64,000 nt of DNA from BJGV01 sp965205785. Its GTDB lineage: Bacteria > Pseudomonadota > Gammaproteobacteria > Burkholderiales > Nitrosomonadaceae. Where the stretch lies: positions 434,001 through 498,000 of the forward strand of contig OZ242188.1 of assembly GCA_965205785.1 (NCBI GenBank). The letters run 5' to 3'. The translations under genes and the position numbers were made by a program. How positions within the stretch are numbered: the first letter of the stretch is position 1; each line of letters opens with the position of its first letter. The notes beneath the pieces were generated by a model that had not been told where the DNA came from, ran no database searches, and saw only the letters and a program-made list of their open reading frames with translations. This document shows, in pieces, positions 24,707-33,209 of this stretch.

Positions 24707-24883
24707 TTATTCGCTCAGTGGTTTAAATTCTGACTTTTCCTGATCTTCTTCAGGAACATGATGGTCAGGGGTGATAGTTTGTCCATAGGTTTCAGGATCA
24801 GGTGAATCTGGCGCTGTCGGCTTACCACAAGCTAGCAAACTTAATGTCATCACAATTAGGGCTAATAGTAAAAGTTTCATCAT
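24707..24883 (-). CDS. Small lipoprotein
   Basis: 58 codons: signal LLLLALIVMTLSLLAC with lipobox LLAC (Cys 19), then an acidic, proline-rich tail (GKPTAPDSPDPETYGQ). GGAGG lies 5 bp before the first of two consecutive ATGs. Resembles very short envelope lipoproteins of unknown role. Confidence 0.7.
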   Translation of the reverse strand: MMKLLLLALIVMTLSLLACGKPTAPDSPDPETYGQTITPDHHVPEEDQEKSEFKPLSE

Positions 24884-25001
24884 CTAACCTCCAAATATAG
24901 TGGTTATTTATAACGGGTTGCGTTATAAATAAAATCTTGCCCTAAATTACTATGTTATAAATTGACCAGGATCAATTTTTTGTTTGATTTATGATGACTC
25001 T

Positions 25002-25028
25002 AATGGATTTGTGCCAAAAGCAAACATT
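25002..25028 (+). repeat. Dispersed palindrome P, copy 21 (shortened)
   Basis: A short form with GTGCCAAAAGCAAACATT; the left arm has lost three bases. Confidence 0.5.
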
Positions 25029-25130
25029 TAATACTTTTTTCTCTCTGGCAAAGAATTAGTGTAACAACATTTATGTTTATTTCGGGTTGATAATACATGC
25101 ATAGTCTAAAACTAAAGTAGTTTCCTAGTT

Positions 25131-25163
25131 TAGTCGTATAATAGTCGTATAATAGTCGTATAA
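25131..25163 (+). promoter_or_regulatory. Three 11-bp direct repeats before lemA
   Basis: TAGTCGTATAA occurs at 25131, 25142 and 25153 with no spacing, about one helical turn apart, ending 12 bp before the lemA ATG. Possible operator array or recent slippage; the usual ribosome site is absent. Confidence 0.55.
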
Positions 25164-25175
25164 ATAACTGAAAAA

Positions 25176-25772
25176 ATGAATACCACACTAATAATTTTAC
25201 TAGTTGTTGCTGTGCTTGTTATTTTTTATGTAGTCGGGATATTTAATAAACTGGTTACACTAAAAAATCGATATAAAAATGCCTTTGCACAAATTGAAGT
25301 TCAGTTAAAGCGCCGCTACGACCTTATACCGAATCTTATTGAGACTGCAAAGGGATATATAAAGCATGAGCAAGAAACTTTGGCAGCGGTCGTTGAAGCG
25401 CGCAACACTGCAAATAATAAACTTTCAGCAGCTACTGCAGATCCAGGTAGTTCCGGAGCAATAAAGGACCTTATTGGTGCTGAAAGCAAACTAGCTGGTG
25501 CCCTAACAAAATTTAATATGGTGATGGAAGCCTATCCAGACCTCAAAGCCAATCAGAATATGATGCAGTTAAGTGAAGAACTGGCCTCTACTGAAAATAA
25601 GGTTTCATTCGCGCGACAGGCCTTTAACGATCAGGTGATGGAATATAATACTTATAAACAGACTTTTCCCCCAGTGTTTTTTGCAGTTAGATTTGGTCAT
25701 GCACAAGATGCGACTTTATTGGAATTTGAAGATACTGCCGCCATACAAGCTGCGCCAAAAGTCTCATTCTAG
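25176..25772 (+). CDS. lemA: LemA-family protein
   Basis: 198 residues. One N-terminal membrane segment (LIILLVVAVLVIFYVVGIFN) and then the LemA coiled-coil: LKNRYKNAFAQIEVQLKRRY, DLIPNLIETAKGY, LASTENKVSFARQAFNDQVM and YNTYKQTFP. LemA proteins are anchored with a cytoplasmic or periplasmic helical domain of uncertain function. The metalloprotease gene follows after 25 bp; this lemA-M48 pairing is a recurring one. Confidence 0.95.
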   Translation: MNTTLIILLVVAVLVIFYVVGIFNKLVTLKNRYKNAFAQIEVQLKRRYDLIPNLIETAKGYIKHEQETLAAVVEARNTANNKLSAATADPGSSGAIKDLIGAESKLAGALTKFNMVMEAYPDLKANQNMMQLSEELASTENKVSFARQAFNDQVMEYNTYKQTFPPVFFAVRFGHAQDATLLEFEDTAAIQAAPKVSF

Positions 25773-25797
25773 TTACTACTAAATTTCATTTTTTTTA

Positions 25798-27732
25798 ATG
25801 AATTTCTTCGAGTCACAAGATTGTGCACGTAAAAAAACATTCCAACTTATCTCCCTATTTACACTAGCTGTCTTTACATTAATCATCGTAACTAACTTTC
25901 TGGTTATAGTGACGGTAGATTTCTTTAGCTATGATCTGGTACCGGGTAACAAACCATATTTCCAAGAAATGGATTGGCAGTTTTTTGCAACTATCAGCGC
26001 ATGTGTCATTGTTGTGATATTAGCGGGGAGTATTTACAAAATTCTAACTTTATCGGCCGGTGGCAAGATTATTGCAGAATCCCTGGGCGGACGATTGATA
26101 GCGCAAAATACAAAGGATTTAAATCAACGTAAATTATTAAATGTTGTGGAAGAAATTGCTATAGCTTCTGGTACGCCTGCTCCACCTGTATATTTACTTA
26201 CTGATGAACATGGAATTAATGCTTTTGCAGCCGGTTTTACTCCACGTGATGCCATAATTGGAATTACTCAGGGAGCAATTGATCACTTAAATCGTGATCA
26301 ATTGCAAGGTGTTATAGCACATGAATTCAGCCATATTTTTAATGGTGATATGCGACTAAATATACGTTTAATCGGTATAGTGCATGGCATCGTAATTATA
26401 GGTGTTGCAGGCTATTATTTAATTAGGCTGTCTGGTGGCAGACGGATTGGTGGAAGAGAGGGAATAGGACTGCTTATATTAGCTATTGGACTTATGATAG
26501 TAGGGTTTTCTGGTACATTCTTCGGTAATCTGATTAAAGCAGCAGTAAGCCGACAACGGGAATACCTTGCAGATGCTACAGCAGTTCAATATACACGAAA
26601 CCCTGATGGAATTGCAGGTGCGTTAAAGAAAATTGGAGGGCTCCCATTTGGTTCAAGAATAATGAGCCCTGGTGCACATGAAGCTAGTCATTTGTTTTTC
26701 TCTCGAGGCACATCAGGATTTATGCAAGTATTATCTGCAACTCATCCTCCACTAGATAAACGTATTCGACGAATTGATCCTGGCTGGGATGGAAAATTTG
26801 ACTCTTCAGTTAATTCTTACCTCCATCAGATTAAGAAATCAACTAGTAAAAAAGAAACCATATCGAAGGATGAATTGCTAAAAAATACCACTATAACTGC
26901 TGGTAGCGTTGCAATAGCAGATATTGCAAATGCAATGAGTCAGATTGGCAATCCAGAACCAGAAACAATCATTCGTGCACGTTCATTAATTACTGGGCTG
27001 CCTGCAAGTATCAAAGAGGCTGCTCATGAAACCTATGGTGCTCGTGCAGTTATTTATTGCTTGGCACTTGACAGTAATGAAGATATACGTGATAGGCAAT
27101 TAGAGTTTTTGAAAAAATATACCAATCAAGGTGTATATAATTTAATGCTTACACTACTACCAAAGATGAAAAATATGAATATTAAATATCGTTTACCGAT
27201 AATTGATATTGCTATTCCAACACTTAAACAATTGTCACTTAATCAGTATCAAGTTTTTAAAGGAACTATTGTTGAGTTAATTAAATTATCTCCCAATGCA
27301 AGATTAATGGAATGGTCACTACAAAGAATTTTATTTAATCATCTTGACGCTCAGTTTCTTAAACCAATCCAAAACAAACTAAGTTACTTTAATATTGAAC
27401 ATCTTAAAAAAGAAATTGAGATAATCCTATCAATAATGGCATATGCAGGTCATCGCGATCAAAATGATGTTGAAGCAGCATTTGTAGATGCAACAGAGAA
27501 CCTGAAAATTAATAATCTTAAATTAGTGCCAAAAAATAAAATAAACCTTTTAAATCTAGATCGCTCTATAGAAAAGCTCGAAAAACTTAGACCTATTCTA
27601 AAACCACAATTTCTAATGGCCTGTGCTGCTAGTGTTGCGTATGACAAAAAAATAGATCCAGTTGAAGTTGAATTATTACGTGTATTTTCAGATATTCTTG
27701 GTTGCCCAATACCTCCCGTAAATCATAGTTAG
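25798..27732 (+). CDS. M48-family (HtpX-like) membrane metallopeptidase, long form
   Basis: 644 residues. Two N-terminal membrane segments (LFTLAVFTLIIVTNFLVIVT; FATISACVIVVILAGSIYKI) precede the catalytic VIAHEFSHIFNGD (HExxH zinc site), two more membrane spans and the downstream Glu region SRQREYLADATAVQ. HtpX degrades damaged membrane proteins. This version carries a ~330-residue C-terminal extension whose end (ACAASVAYDKKIDPVEVELL) resembles a TerB-like segment; ordinary HtpX is about 290 residues. Probably an operon with lemA. Confidence 0.92.
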   Translation: MNFFESQDCARKKTFQLISLFTLAVFTLIIVTNFLVIVTVDFFSYDLVPGNKPYFQEMDWQFFATISACVIVVILAGSIYKILTLSAGGKIIAESLGGRLIAQNTKDLNQRKLLNVVEEIAIASGTPAPPVYLLTDEHGINAFAAGFTPRDAIIGITQGAIDHLNRDQLQGVIAHEFSHIFNGDMRLNIRLIGIVHGIVIIGVAGYYLIRLSGGRRIGGREGIGLLILAIGLMIVGFSGTFFGNLIKAAVSRQREYLADATAVQYTRNPDGIAGALKKIGGLPFGSRIMSPGAHEASHLFFSRGTSGFMQVLSATHPPLDKRIRRIDPGWDGKFDSSVNSYLHQIKKSTSKKETISKDELLKNTTITAGSVAIADIANAMSQIGNPEPETIIRARSLITGLPASIKEAAHETYGARAVIYCLALDSNEDIRDRQLEFLKKYTNQGVYNLMLTLLPKMKNMNIKYRLPIIDIAIPTLKQLSLNQYQVFKGTIVELIKLSPNARLMEWSLQRILFNHLDAQFLKPIQNKLSYFNIEHLKKEIEIILSIMAYAGHRDQNDVEAAFVDATENLKINNLKLVPKNKINLLNLDRSIEKLEKLRPILKPQFLMACAASVAYDKKIDPVEVELLRVFSDILGCPIPPVNHS

Positions 27733-27850
27733 AAAGAGGAATAATGCAGCTTAGCAATGCAAAACTTAGATTATTGTTGATAATAAGACCTTTAAGTATT
27801 ATATTCGCATGAACTAACCCTTCGTATCATACTTAAATAACTTCTATATT

Positions 27851-28561
27851 ATGAAAACCCTTCGGACAGTTATAGTCCTTAGTGCCCTGTTCCTTACTCA
27901 TTCAATACCTGGATTTGCTTCTGGTCAGAATGATATTTTTGGAGTGTGGGGGACAGTTTTATTACAAGGTGATTTCAGATTATTATCACCTGAACTTAAT
28001 AAATTTAAATGGTCAGCATTTAACGAAACCCGTACACGTGATGATTCTAACAAAGGATCAAGATATTTCCAGAACCTATTATTTGGCAAGCTTGGCTATC
28101 ATTTAAATAAGAATGCATCGGTATGGATGGGTTATGCCCATATCTGGACAAGTCCATTAAACAAACCCTCTTTTGAAGAAATCCGTCCCTACCAAGACTT
28201 TATATGGAAACAGAAAATTAGTACATTTAAGCTTGTAAGCCGCTCACGCATGGAACAACGTATTCGTGAATCAACAGGTAACGTAGGTTATCGTGCCAGA
28301 CAATTATTGAAAGTTATCCATCCGTTACCATTTATCAATGGTCTCAGCGCTTATATCGGAAATGAAATTTTATTTCATCTGAATCGAAATAAATTCGGTA
28401 AAAAAGGATTTTCTCAAAACCGAGCTTTTACTGGATTAAGTTACCAGGTAACAAAAAAGTCCGGAGTAGATTTGGGATATATGGGACAGTATGTTGATAC
28501 TATATCAGGTAGAAATATATTTACCCATAATATACAAGTTATCTTCCGCCATAAATTCTAA
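27851..28561 (+). CDS. DUF2490 outer-membrane beta-barrel protein
   Basis: 236 residues with signal VIVLSALFLTHSIPGFAS. DUF2490 features: DIFGVWGTVLLQGDFRL, RYFQNLLFGKLGYHLNKN, SRSRMEQRI and a terminal HNIQVIFRHKF strand ending in Phe, as expected for BAM-inserted barrels. The family has no defined function. Confidence 0.82.
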   Translation: MKTLRTVIVLSALFLTHSIPGFASGQNDIFGVWGTVLLQGDFRLLSPELNKFKWSAFNETRTRDDSNKGSRYFQNLLFGKLGYHLNKNASVWMGYAHIWTSPLNKPSFEEIRPYQDFIWKQKISTFKLVSRSRMEQRIRESTGNVGYRARQLLKVIHPLPFINGLSAYIGNEILFHLNRNKFGKKGFSQNRAFTGLSYQVTKKSGVDLGYMGQYVDTISGRNIFTHNIQVIFRHKF

Positions 28562-28623
28562 CTAACAACATAAATATAAGCTCTTACTATATTAACTCTA
28601 CGGAAGAGAGTGGCTACTTAAAT

Positions 28624-28791
28624 TCATCTTTCATTATTCTTTTGTCTAATCTTATCAATTACATGCCATTGCCGAGCAAATTCTTTTCTTTGTGGATTAG
28701 AAATGCCGGGTGCAACTTTATTTATCCAGCCCTGAATCTCTGAATCAGTTACAGGCATCGTCTTAAATAGATAGAATTCTTCTTGTTTCAT
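28624..28791 (-). CDS. Small hypothetical protein
   Basis: 55 codons: KQEEFYLFKTMPVTDSEIQG, then WINKVAPGISNPQRKEF and ARQWHVIDKIRQKNNER. Balanced composition with Trp residues suggests a true gene; no clear ribosome site. Confidence 0.45.
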   Translation of the reverse strand: MKQEEFYLFKTMPVTDSEIQGWINKVAPGISNPQRKEFARQWHVIDKIRQKNNER

Positions 28792-28881
28792 ATATTCTAC
28801 AACGGCTTAAAATATATATTCTTAATACTAATTACTTACCTAGATAGATTCTGAATCTTTTTGATACTAAAATATTTCTAA

Positions 28882-29259
28882 TTAGCATTTTCTTCCCATC
28901 ATCATTACCAACTCATCATCTGCATTTCTTAGCACAAGAATATTATTCGTAAAAATTAATCTCAAGGTAGAATCTTTAAAGTTAGCGTCCATTAACTTTT
29001 CACCTGAGAATGCATCTGTTGATTCAATGTATGCATTAATTAATCCGGGTATTCCATGATGTAGTTTTAGTTCGCCTTTACTTACCAAAACACTACCATC
29101 TCTTCTACAACCAAAAGTTAGATTAAGCCCTCCTTCAAAGCGAAGACCAATATCACTAAGACAAGAGTATGAATCTCCTTCATACCGATAATATTCGAGA
29201 TTTACTTCTTCCAATACTCTACCAATAGCAGTATTTGTTATTTTGAGCGGAGATTTCAT
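28882..29259 (-). CDS. Hypothetical cytosolic protein
   Basis: 125 residues, beta-strand rich (NLTFGCRRDGSVLVSKGEL; LRLIFTNNILVLRNADDELV), no signal. Not recognised. Stop is followed by other minus-strand small genes. Confidence 0.55.
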   Translation of the reverse strand: MKSPLKITNTAIGRVLEEVNLEYYRYEGDSYSCLSDIGLRFEGGLNLTFGCRRDGSVLVSKGELKLHHGIPGLINAYIESTDAFSGEKLMDANFKDSTLRLIFTNNILVLRNADDELVMMMGRKC

Positions 29260-29435
29260 TTATCTCAGAAAACATTATTAATTTATTATCTATATATCGG
29301 ATATTAAGGAGATAATCCTGAGGTTACATATGTACAAAAATACCTGCTCCATACAGAAACAAGTATTCATACATAAAAACTTGGTAGGGTTACTACTAAT
29401 AGGTAAAGGAATCTGGGGAAATCGGAACTGTCAAA

Positions 29436-30215
29436 TTAGAGTAAAGTATTGGCAATACCCCAGATAATCAAAATAACACCGCTTAAGCGTCCTATCGAGT
29501 GACCCGAAGGTATAATTTTTTCCAGCAGAACAAATAAAGCAAGACCAATGATCCATTTGAGATTCATGACACCACCATAGAACAACAATGCCATTAGAAC
29601 CCAACAGCATCCAAGACAGAATAGTCCATGTTCAAGGCCCATGACCAGAGCGCCCGTAGCTCCATTTTTCCAACGATGCCCCAAATAATCTATCGGTGAT
29701 CGGCAATGACGAAGACATGCATGCTTCAGAGGCGTTAATTGATAGATGCCTGCTGCAACCAATAATGCATTACCAAACGGGGAGCTCGCACTCTTCATCA
29801 TTGGTGTTAGCAAAGCCATCTCCTCTAGCCCCCATTGAAAAAACGTTGCAATAAAACTAAACCCTCCCCATGCCGCTATATACCCTGTTACAAAAACTCC
29901 TGTAGAAACTACTGAATTACCACGTTCATTATTTTTCTTGTTGATAGCGGAAAAAAGTAGAATCATTGGTGATGCACTTGGAAGCATCATGGCAATCATC
30001 ATGACAAACCACATAAGAAATATCAGCAGAAAATAGAAGGGAGTTCACGTATTAGATGCCAAGTTATTTGCTGGAGACATTTTGCCCATATCCATCCCTG
30101 CACCAGTTACAATGTAGCTCCAGGCCAATGTGATAACAACTAAGAGGCAAGCAAGAACCACTAAACGGTCACGCTTAAGTACCCACTTTGCTACAGACTC
30201 TGATACCACTGGCAT
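29436..30215 (-). pseudogene. DUF2182 metal-binding-like membrane protein, interrupted by TGA
   Basis: From ATG 30215 (GGAGG at ideal spacing) a single frame runs through an N-terminal membrane segment (LVVLACLLVVITLAWSYIVT) and the whole DUF2182 core (MWFVMMIAMMLPSASPM, LEHGLFCLGCCWVLMALLFY). Codon 57 is TGA (30045-30047), between SNT and TPFYFLLIFL. Total 259 codons, the normal length for this family. Translation could restart at Met 30014, giving a protein without its first span. A Trp codon TGG may have mutated to TGA. Confidence 0.75.
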
Positions 30216-30304
30216 ATACCTCCAGACTAGCTTGTAGAACGCACAACACTCTTATGAAAAATATGAAGTTCTGCGAACTGCCCATAACTATTCTCAAAAT
30301 TTAG

Positions 30305-30655
30305 TTACTGAGAATTTGCTTCATTTATTGCCTCGGATATCTTTTCCCTAATTTTCTTGATGTCATTTTTTGCACCACTGATATATTCTTTAATGCAGTC
30401 TCTATACGATTGCATTCGCAAATTATAGTCCTCTACTTTGGAATTATAATCCGCTATTTCGGAATTATATTGCTCCACATCCTGTTCTATATCTTGGTTA
30501 CCCTTAAATATTCCAGGATCGATTGGTTTAGATGGAGGTGAGCAAGTATGTGTAGGGTACTCTGAAATAACTGAGCTTGAACCATTAGTTTCTATTGCAA
30601 TTACTCTAGAAGTTACAAATACCAGCATAATAAAAAGCATTATTATTTGCTTCAT
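30305..30655 (-). CDS. Exported coiled-coil protein
   Basis: 116 residues; signal MLFIMLVFVTSRVIA, then CSPPSKPIDP and a heptad-rich segment (YNSEIADYNSKVEDYNLRM) with regularly spaced Tyr, then CIKEYISGAKNDIKKIREK. GGAGAG precedes the ATG by 5 bp. Similar small periplasmic proteins occur widely; function unknown. Confidence 0.65.
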   Translation of the reverse strand: MKQIIMLFIMLVFVTSRVIAIETNGSSSVISEYPTHTCSPPSKPIDPGIFKGNQDIEQDVEQYNSEIADYNSKVEDYNLRMQSYRDCIKEYISGAKNDIKKIREKISEAINEANSQ

Positions 30656-30871
30656 TCTCTCTCCAATTTATTAATGGAAGAATTATATCTAAAAGCTACT
30701 AATTATGAATATATATTTTAGTGTAACATTATCATTTAGAAAGAGAATTTATGATTTTTCTGGATTTTACTCAGGTTTTATCTAATTACTAATTGTGCGC
30801 TGCCGATATATATGTTTATTAGTTTATAAACATTTATTTGGAATTCAAGGTGAACACCAGGAGGATACGCC

Positions 30872-31270
30872 ATGAGTACCGTAAGAGAACTTTTACAAGA
30901 CAAAATTCATGAGGTCGCAAGTATTGGGCCAGATAAATCTTCTCACGATGCCATGCAATTAATGGCAGACAAAAAAATAGGCGCACTTCTAGTAGAAGAA
31001 AATGGAAAAATGGTTGGCATCATCTCTGAAAGAGATTATCCCGGTAAAGCAAAAGCTCTACACAAACCTATACAGGATGTCCTTGAAAAAGAAATTATGA
31101 GTAGCCATGTGGTGCATGTAAGCCCAGATGATACCATCGAGCATTGTATGGAACTGGTTACCGATAATCATGTAAGGCATTTACCGGTTCTAAAGAATGA
31201 CCGGACGATTGGCATAATCTCCATAGGAGACCTATCTAAAATACAATCTTCTTCTAACAAACCATCATAA
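30872..31270 (+). CDS. CBS-domain-pair protein
   Basis: 132 residues comprising two CBS motifs: SHDAMQLMADKKIGALLVEE with MVGIISERDY, and VSPDDTIEHCMELVTDNHVR with HLPVLKNDRTIGIISIGDL. Stand-alone pairs bind adenine nucleotides and modulate partner proteins. AGGAGG lies 8 bp before the ATG. No partner gene adjoins it. Confidence 0.93.
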   Translation: MSTVRELLQDKIHEVASIGPDKSSHDAMQLMADKKIGALLVEENGKMVGIISERDYPGKAKALHKPIQDVLEKEIMSSHVVHVSPDDTIEHCMELVTDNHVRHLPVLKNDRTIGIISIGDLSKIQSSSNKPS

Positions 31271-31616
31271 AGTGCCCAGCAATTCCAAGTACATTCTTTT
31301 GTTTCGTTGCACGGTCAACTCTCACATAAGAAATTACTCAGAAAAATTAGGTAATGTTATCGAGTAAGTCGTGTACGATTACGTATTGTCATTTCAGATC
31401 ACACTCTTTAGTGAGATATAACCAAATAAATTCTAGCAAGTTTCTTCCTGGATAAAATATAATTTATCTGCACACTCTCTTTAAAGATTTTATTGACGTC
31501 TAGCCATCTTATTGTTATTGGTTTTAAAGATATTTTTGGTGTGACTAAATAAATAGCCAGCTACTAATACTCAATGTCAGCTTTTGTACAAAAAATATAT
31601 TTAGCTGTGAGCTGCA
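31271..31616. other. Intergenic stretch, no gene seen
   Basis: A/T-rich sequence containing only a degenerate P-like element near its end. Confidence 0.5.
31573..31600 (+). repeat. Dispersed palindrome P, copy 22 (degenerate)
   Basis: AATGTCAGCTTTTGTACAAA remains; the right arm has decayed to A/T. Confidence 0.35.
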
Positions 31617-31631
31617 ATAAGGGAGCTTAAA

Positions 31632-32516
31632 CTGTTAGCCGCTAATAAAAATACCTCCCCAAGAATAGCCTTACTTATCGGTGCTGTAATATGGGGATTA
31701 CTGTGGTATCCCTATCGGCTACTGGATCAAGTAGGTATAAACGGGCCAGTTGCTGCAACAATTACCTACTTCATAGCCTTAATACTTGGGCTAGTAATAT
31801 TTAGACAAAGTGTACGAGCCTCACATCTATTTGACGATAAACTATATTTACTATTCTGGATTGGCTTATTAGTAGGCTGTGCCTGCATGGCTTATATACT
31901 TGGCGTCATTCACGGGGTAGTAATGCGGGTATTACTGTTATTTTACCTTGCACCACTATGGACAATTATATTCTCTCGCTTGTTTTTGCAGGAGAAACTA
32001 AGCCTACATGGATATTTGATAATATCTACCTCCTTAGCTGGTGCAGTAACTATGCTGTGGCAACCCGGCAGTAATTTTCCTTTACCCTCCTCCTATGGCG
32101 ATTGGATGGGCCTTGCAGGCGGCTTTGTGTTTGCATTATCCAATGTATTGATCCGTAAAGATCAAGGCCACAGCATTCAGTTAAAATCTCTGGCAGTATG
32201 GTTAGGCGTAGTGGTAGTAGGATTAAGTTACAGCCTATTTCTTCCTATGCCTCATACGCTTTTTGAAATTTCTGTTAACTCATGGCTATTGCTATTTGGA
32301 ACGGGGTTGGCCGTTTTCGTCCTGAGTCTGGTTATTCAATACGGATTAACTCATGTTCCTGCCAATCAAGCCATTGTAATTTTACTTTTTGAATTAGTAG
32401 TAGCAGCAGTTGCAGCATACCTCTTAACAAGCGAGTCTATGACAGTTAGAGAATGGACAGGTGGTGCAATGATCATCTCTGCTAGTTTATTTTCTTCAAG
32501 GATGAATCGAAAATAA
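31632..32516 (+). CDS. EamA/DMT-family transporter with apparent CTG start
   Basis: The frame is open from 31611 and codes for typical transporter sequence (LLIGAVIWGLLWYPYRLLD) well before the first ATG at 31887. With CTG 31632 as start, AAGGGAG lies 6 bp upstream and the product is 294 residues, the normal EamA length with about ten spans. The second EamA repeat begins near DWMGLAGGFVFALSNVLIRK. Substrates of this superfamily are small metabolites, sugars or drugs. Starting at 31887 would lose the first three spans. Confidence 0.82.
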   Translation: MLAANKNTSPRIALLIGAVIWGLLWYPYRLLDQVGINGPVAATITYFIALILGLVIFRQSVRASHLFDDKLYLLFWIGLLVGCACMAYILGVIHGVVMRVLLLFYLAPLWTIIFSRLFLQEKLSLHGYLIISTSLAGAVTMLWQPGSNFPLPSSYGDWMGLAGGFVFALSNVLIRKDQGHSIQLKSLAVWLGVVVVGLSYSLFLPMPHTLFEISVNSWLLLFGTGLAVFVLSLVIQYGLTHVPANQAIVILLFELVVAAVAAYLLTSESMTVREWTGGAMIISASLFSSRMNRK

Positions 32517-32619
32517 ATAAATTTGTTTTAAAATTTAATATATGTAATTACCTATTTTGTAACTTAACCCTCCTGTTATCCGTATATAGTTAGGTGTTTC
32601 TGATATTTCCGGAGAAAAA

Positions 32620-33156
32620 ATGAAAATATCTTTATTTCTGTCTTGCTTACTCTTAAGTGCTTGTACCAGCATGCCAAAGGCAATACAAAACATGAATGTA
32701 GTGAGTGTTACCTATTCCCAAGCTAACCAAAATATTGATAAGTATAAAAATGTTCCTGTACGGTGGGGTGGTATTATCATTGATGTAGAAAACGAAGAGG
32801 ATTTCAGTCTGGTTCAGGTGCTATTTTATCCTCTGAATTATTCAGGACGTCCCCAATTAAATGATCCACATGGTGGACGATTCGTAATTAAAAGTACAGA
32901 GTTTCTTGATCCAGTAGTTTATGCTAAAGATAAAGAAATTAGTGTTGTAGGATCATTTGATGGTGATATTGAGCGTACTGTGGGGAAAAAAGTTATTCGA
33001 GTTCCATTGATACAATCCACGGCAGTTCATCTATGGCCAAAGCGCCAGAACAACTATTATGGATATGGCGGATATAGCCCTTATCACTATGGATATTATG
33101 GTTACCCCTATTTTTGGGGAGGATATAGGGGATTTTATGGTCGATATCGGTATTAA
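32620..33156 (+). CDS. slp: Slp-family outer-membrane lipoprotein
   Basis: 178 residues. Lipobox LSAC (Cys 15); VRWGGIIIDVENEEDFSLVQ, VLFYPLNYSGRP and GGRFVIKSTEFLDPVVYAKD are Slp signatures. Slp lipoproteins are associated with stress and carbon starvation. The C-terminus carries a Tyr/Gly tail (YYGYGGYSPYHYGYYGY) not found in E. coli Slp. GGAG precedes the ATG. Confidence 0.9.
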   Translation: MKISLFLSCLLLSACTSMPKAIQNMNVVSVTYSQANQNIDKYKNVPVRWGGIIIDVENEEDFSLVQVLFYPLNYSGRPQLNDPHGGRFVIKSTEFLDPVVYAKDKEISVVGSFDGDIERTVGKKVIRVPLIQSTAVHLWPKRQNNYYGYGGYSPYHYGYYGYPYFWGGYRGFYGRYRY

Positions 33157-33209
33157 AGCTAACACTGATTACTACTGCAGTTAATAATCACATAAGCTAA
33201 ATATTTGAA

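Noticed and set aside
3575..31600. P copies considered as a CRISPR array
   Set aside because: Copies are hundreds to thousands of bases apart with genes between them; no regular spacers or cas genes.
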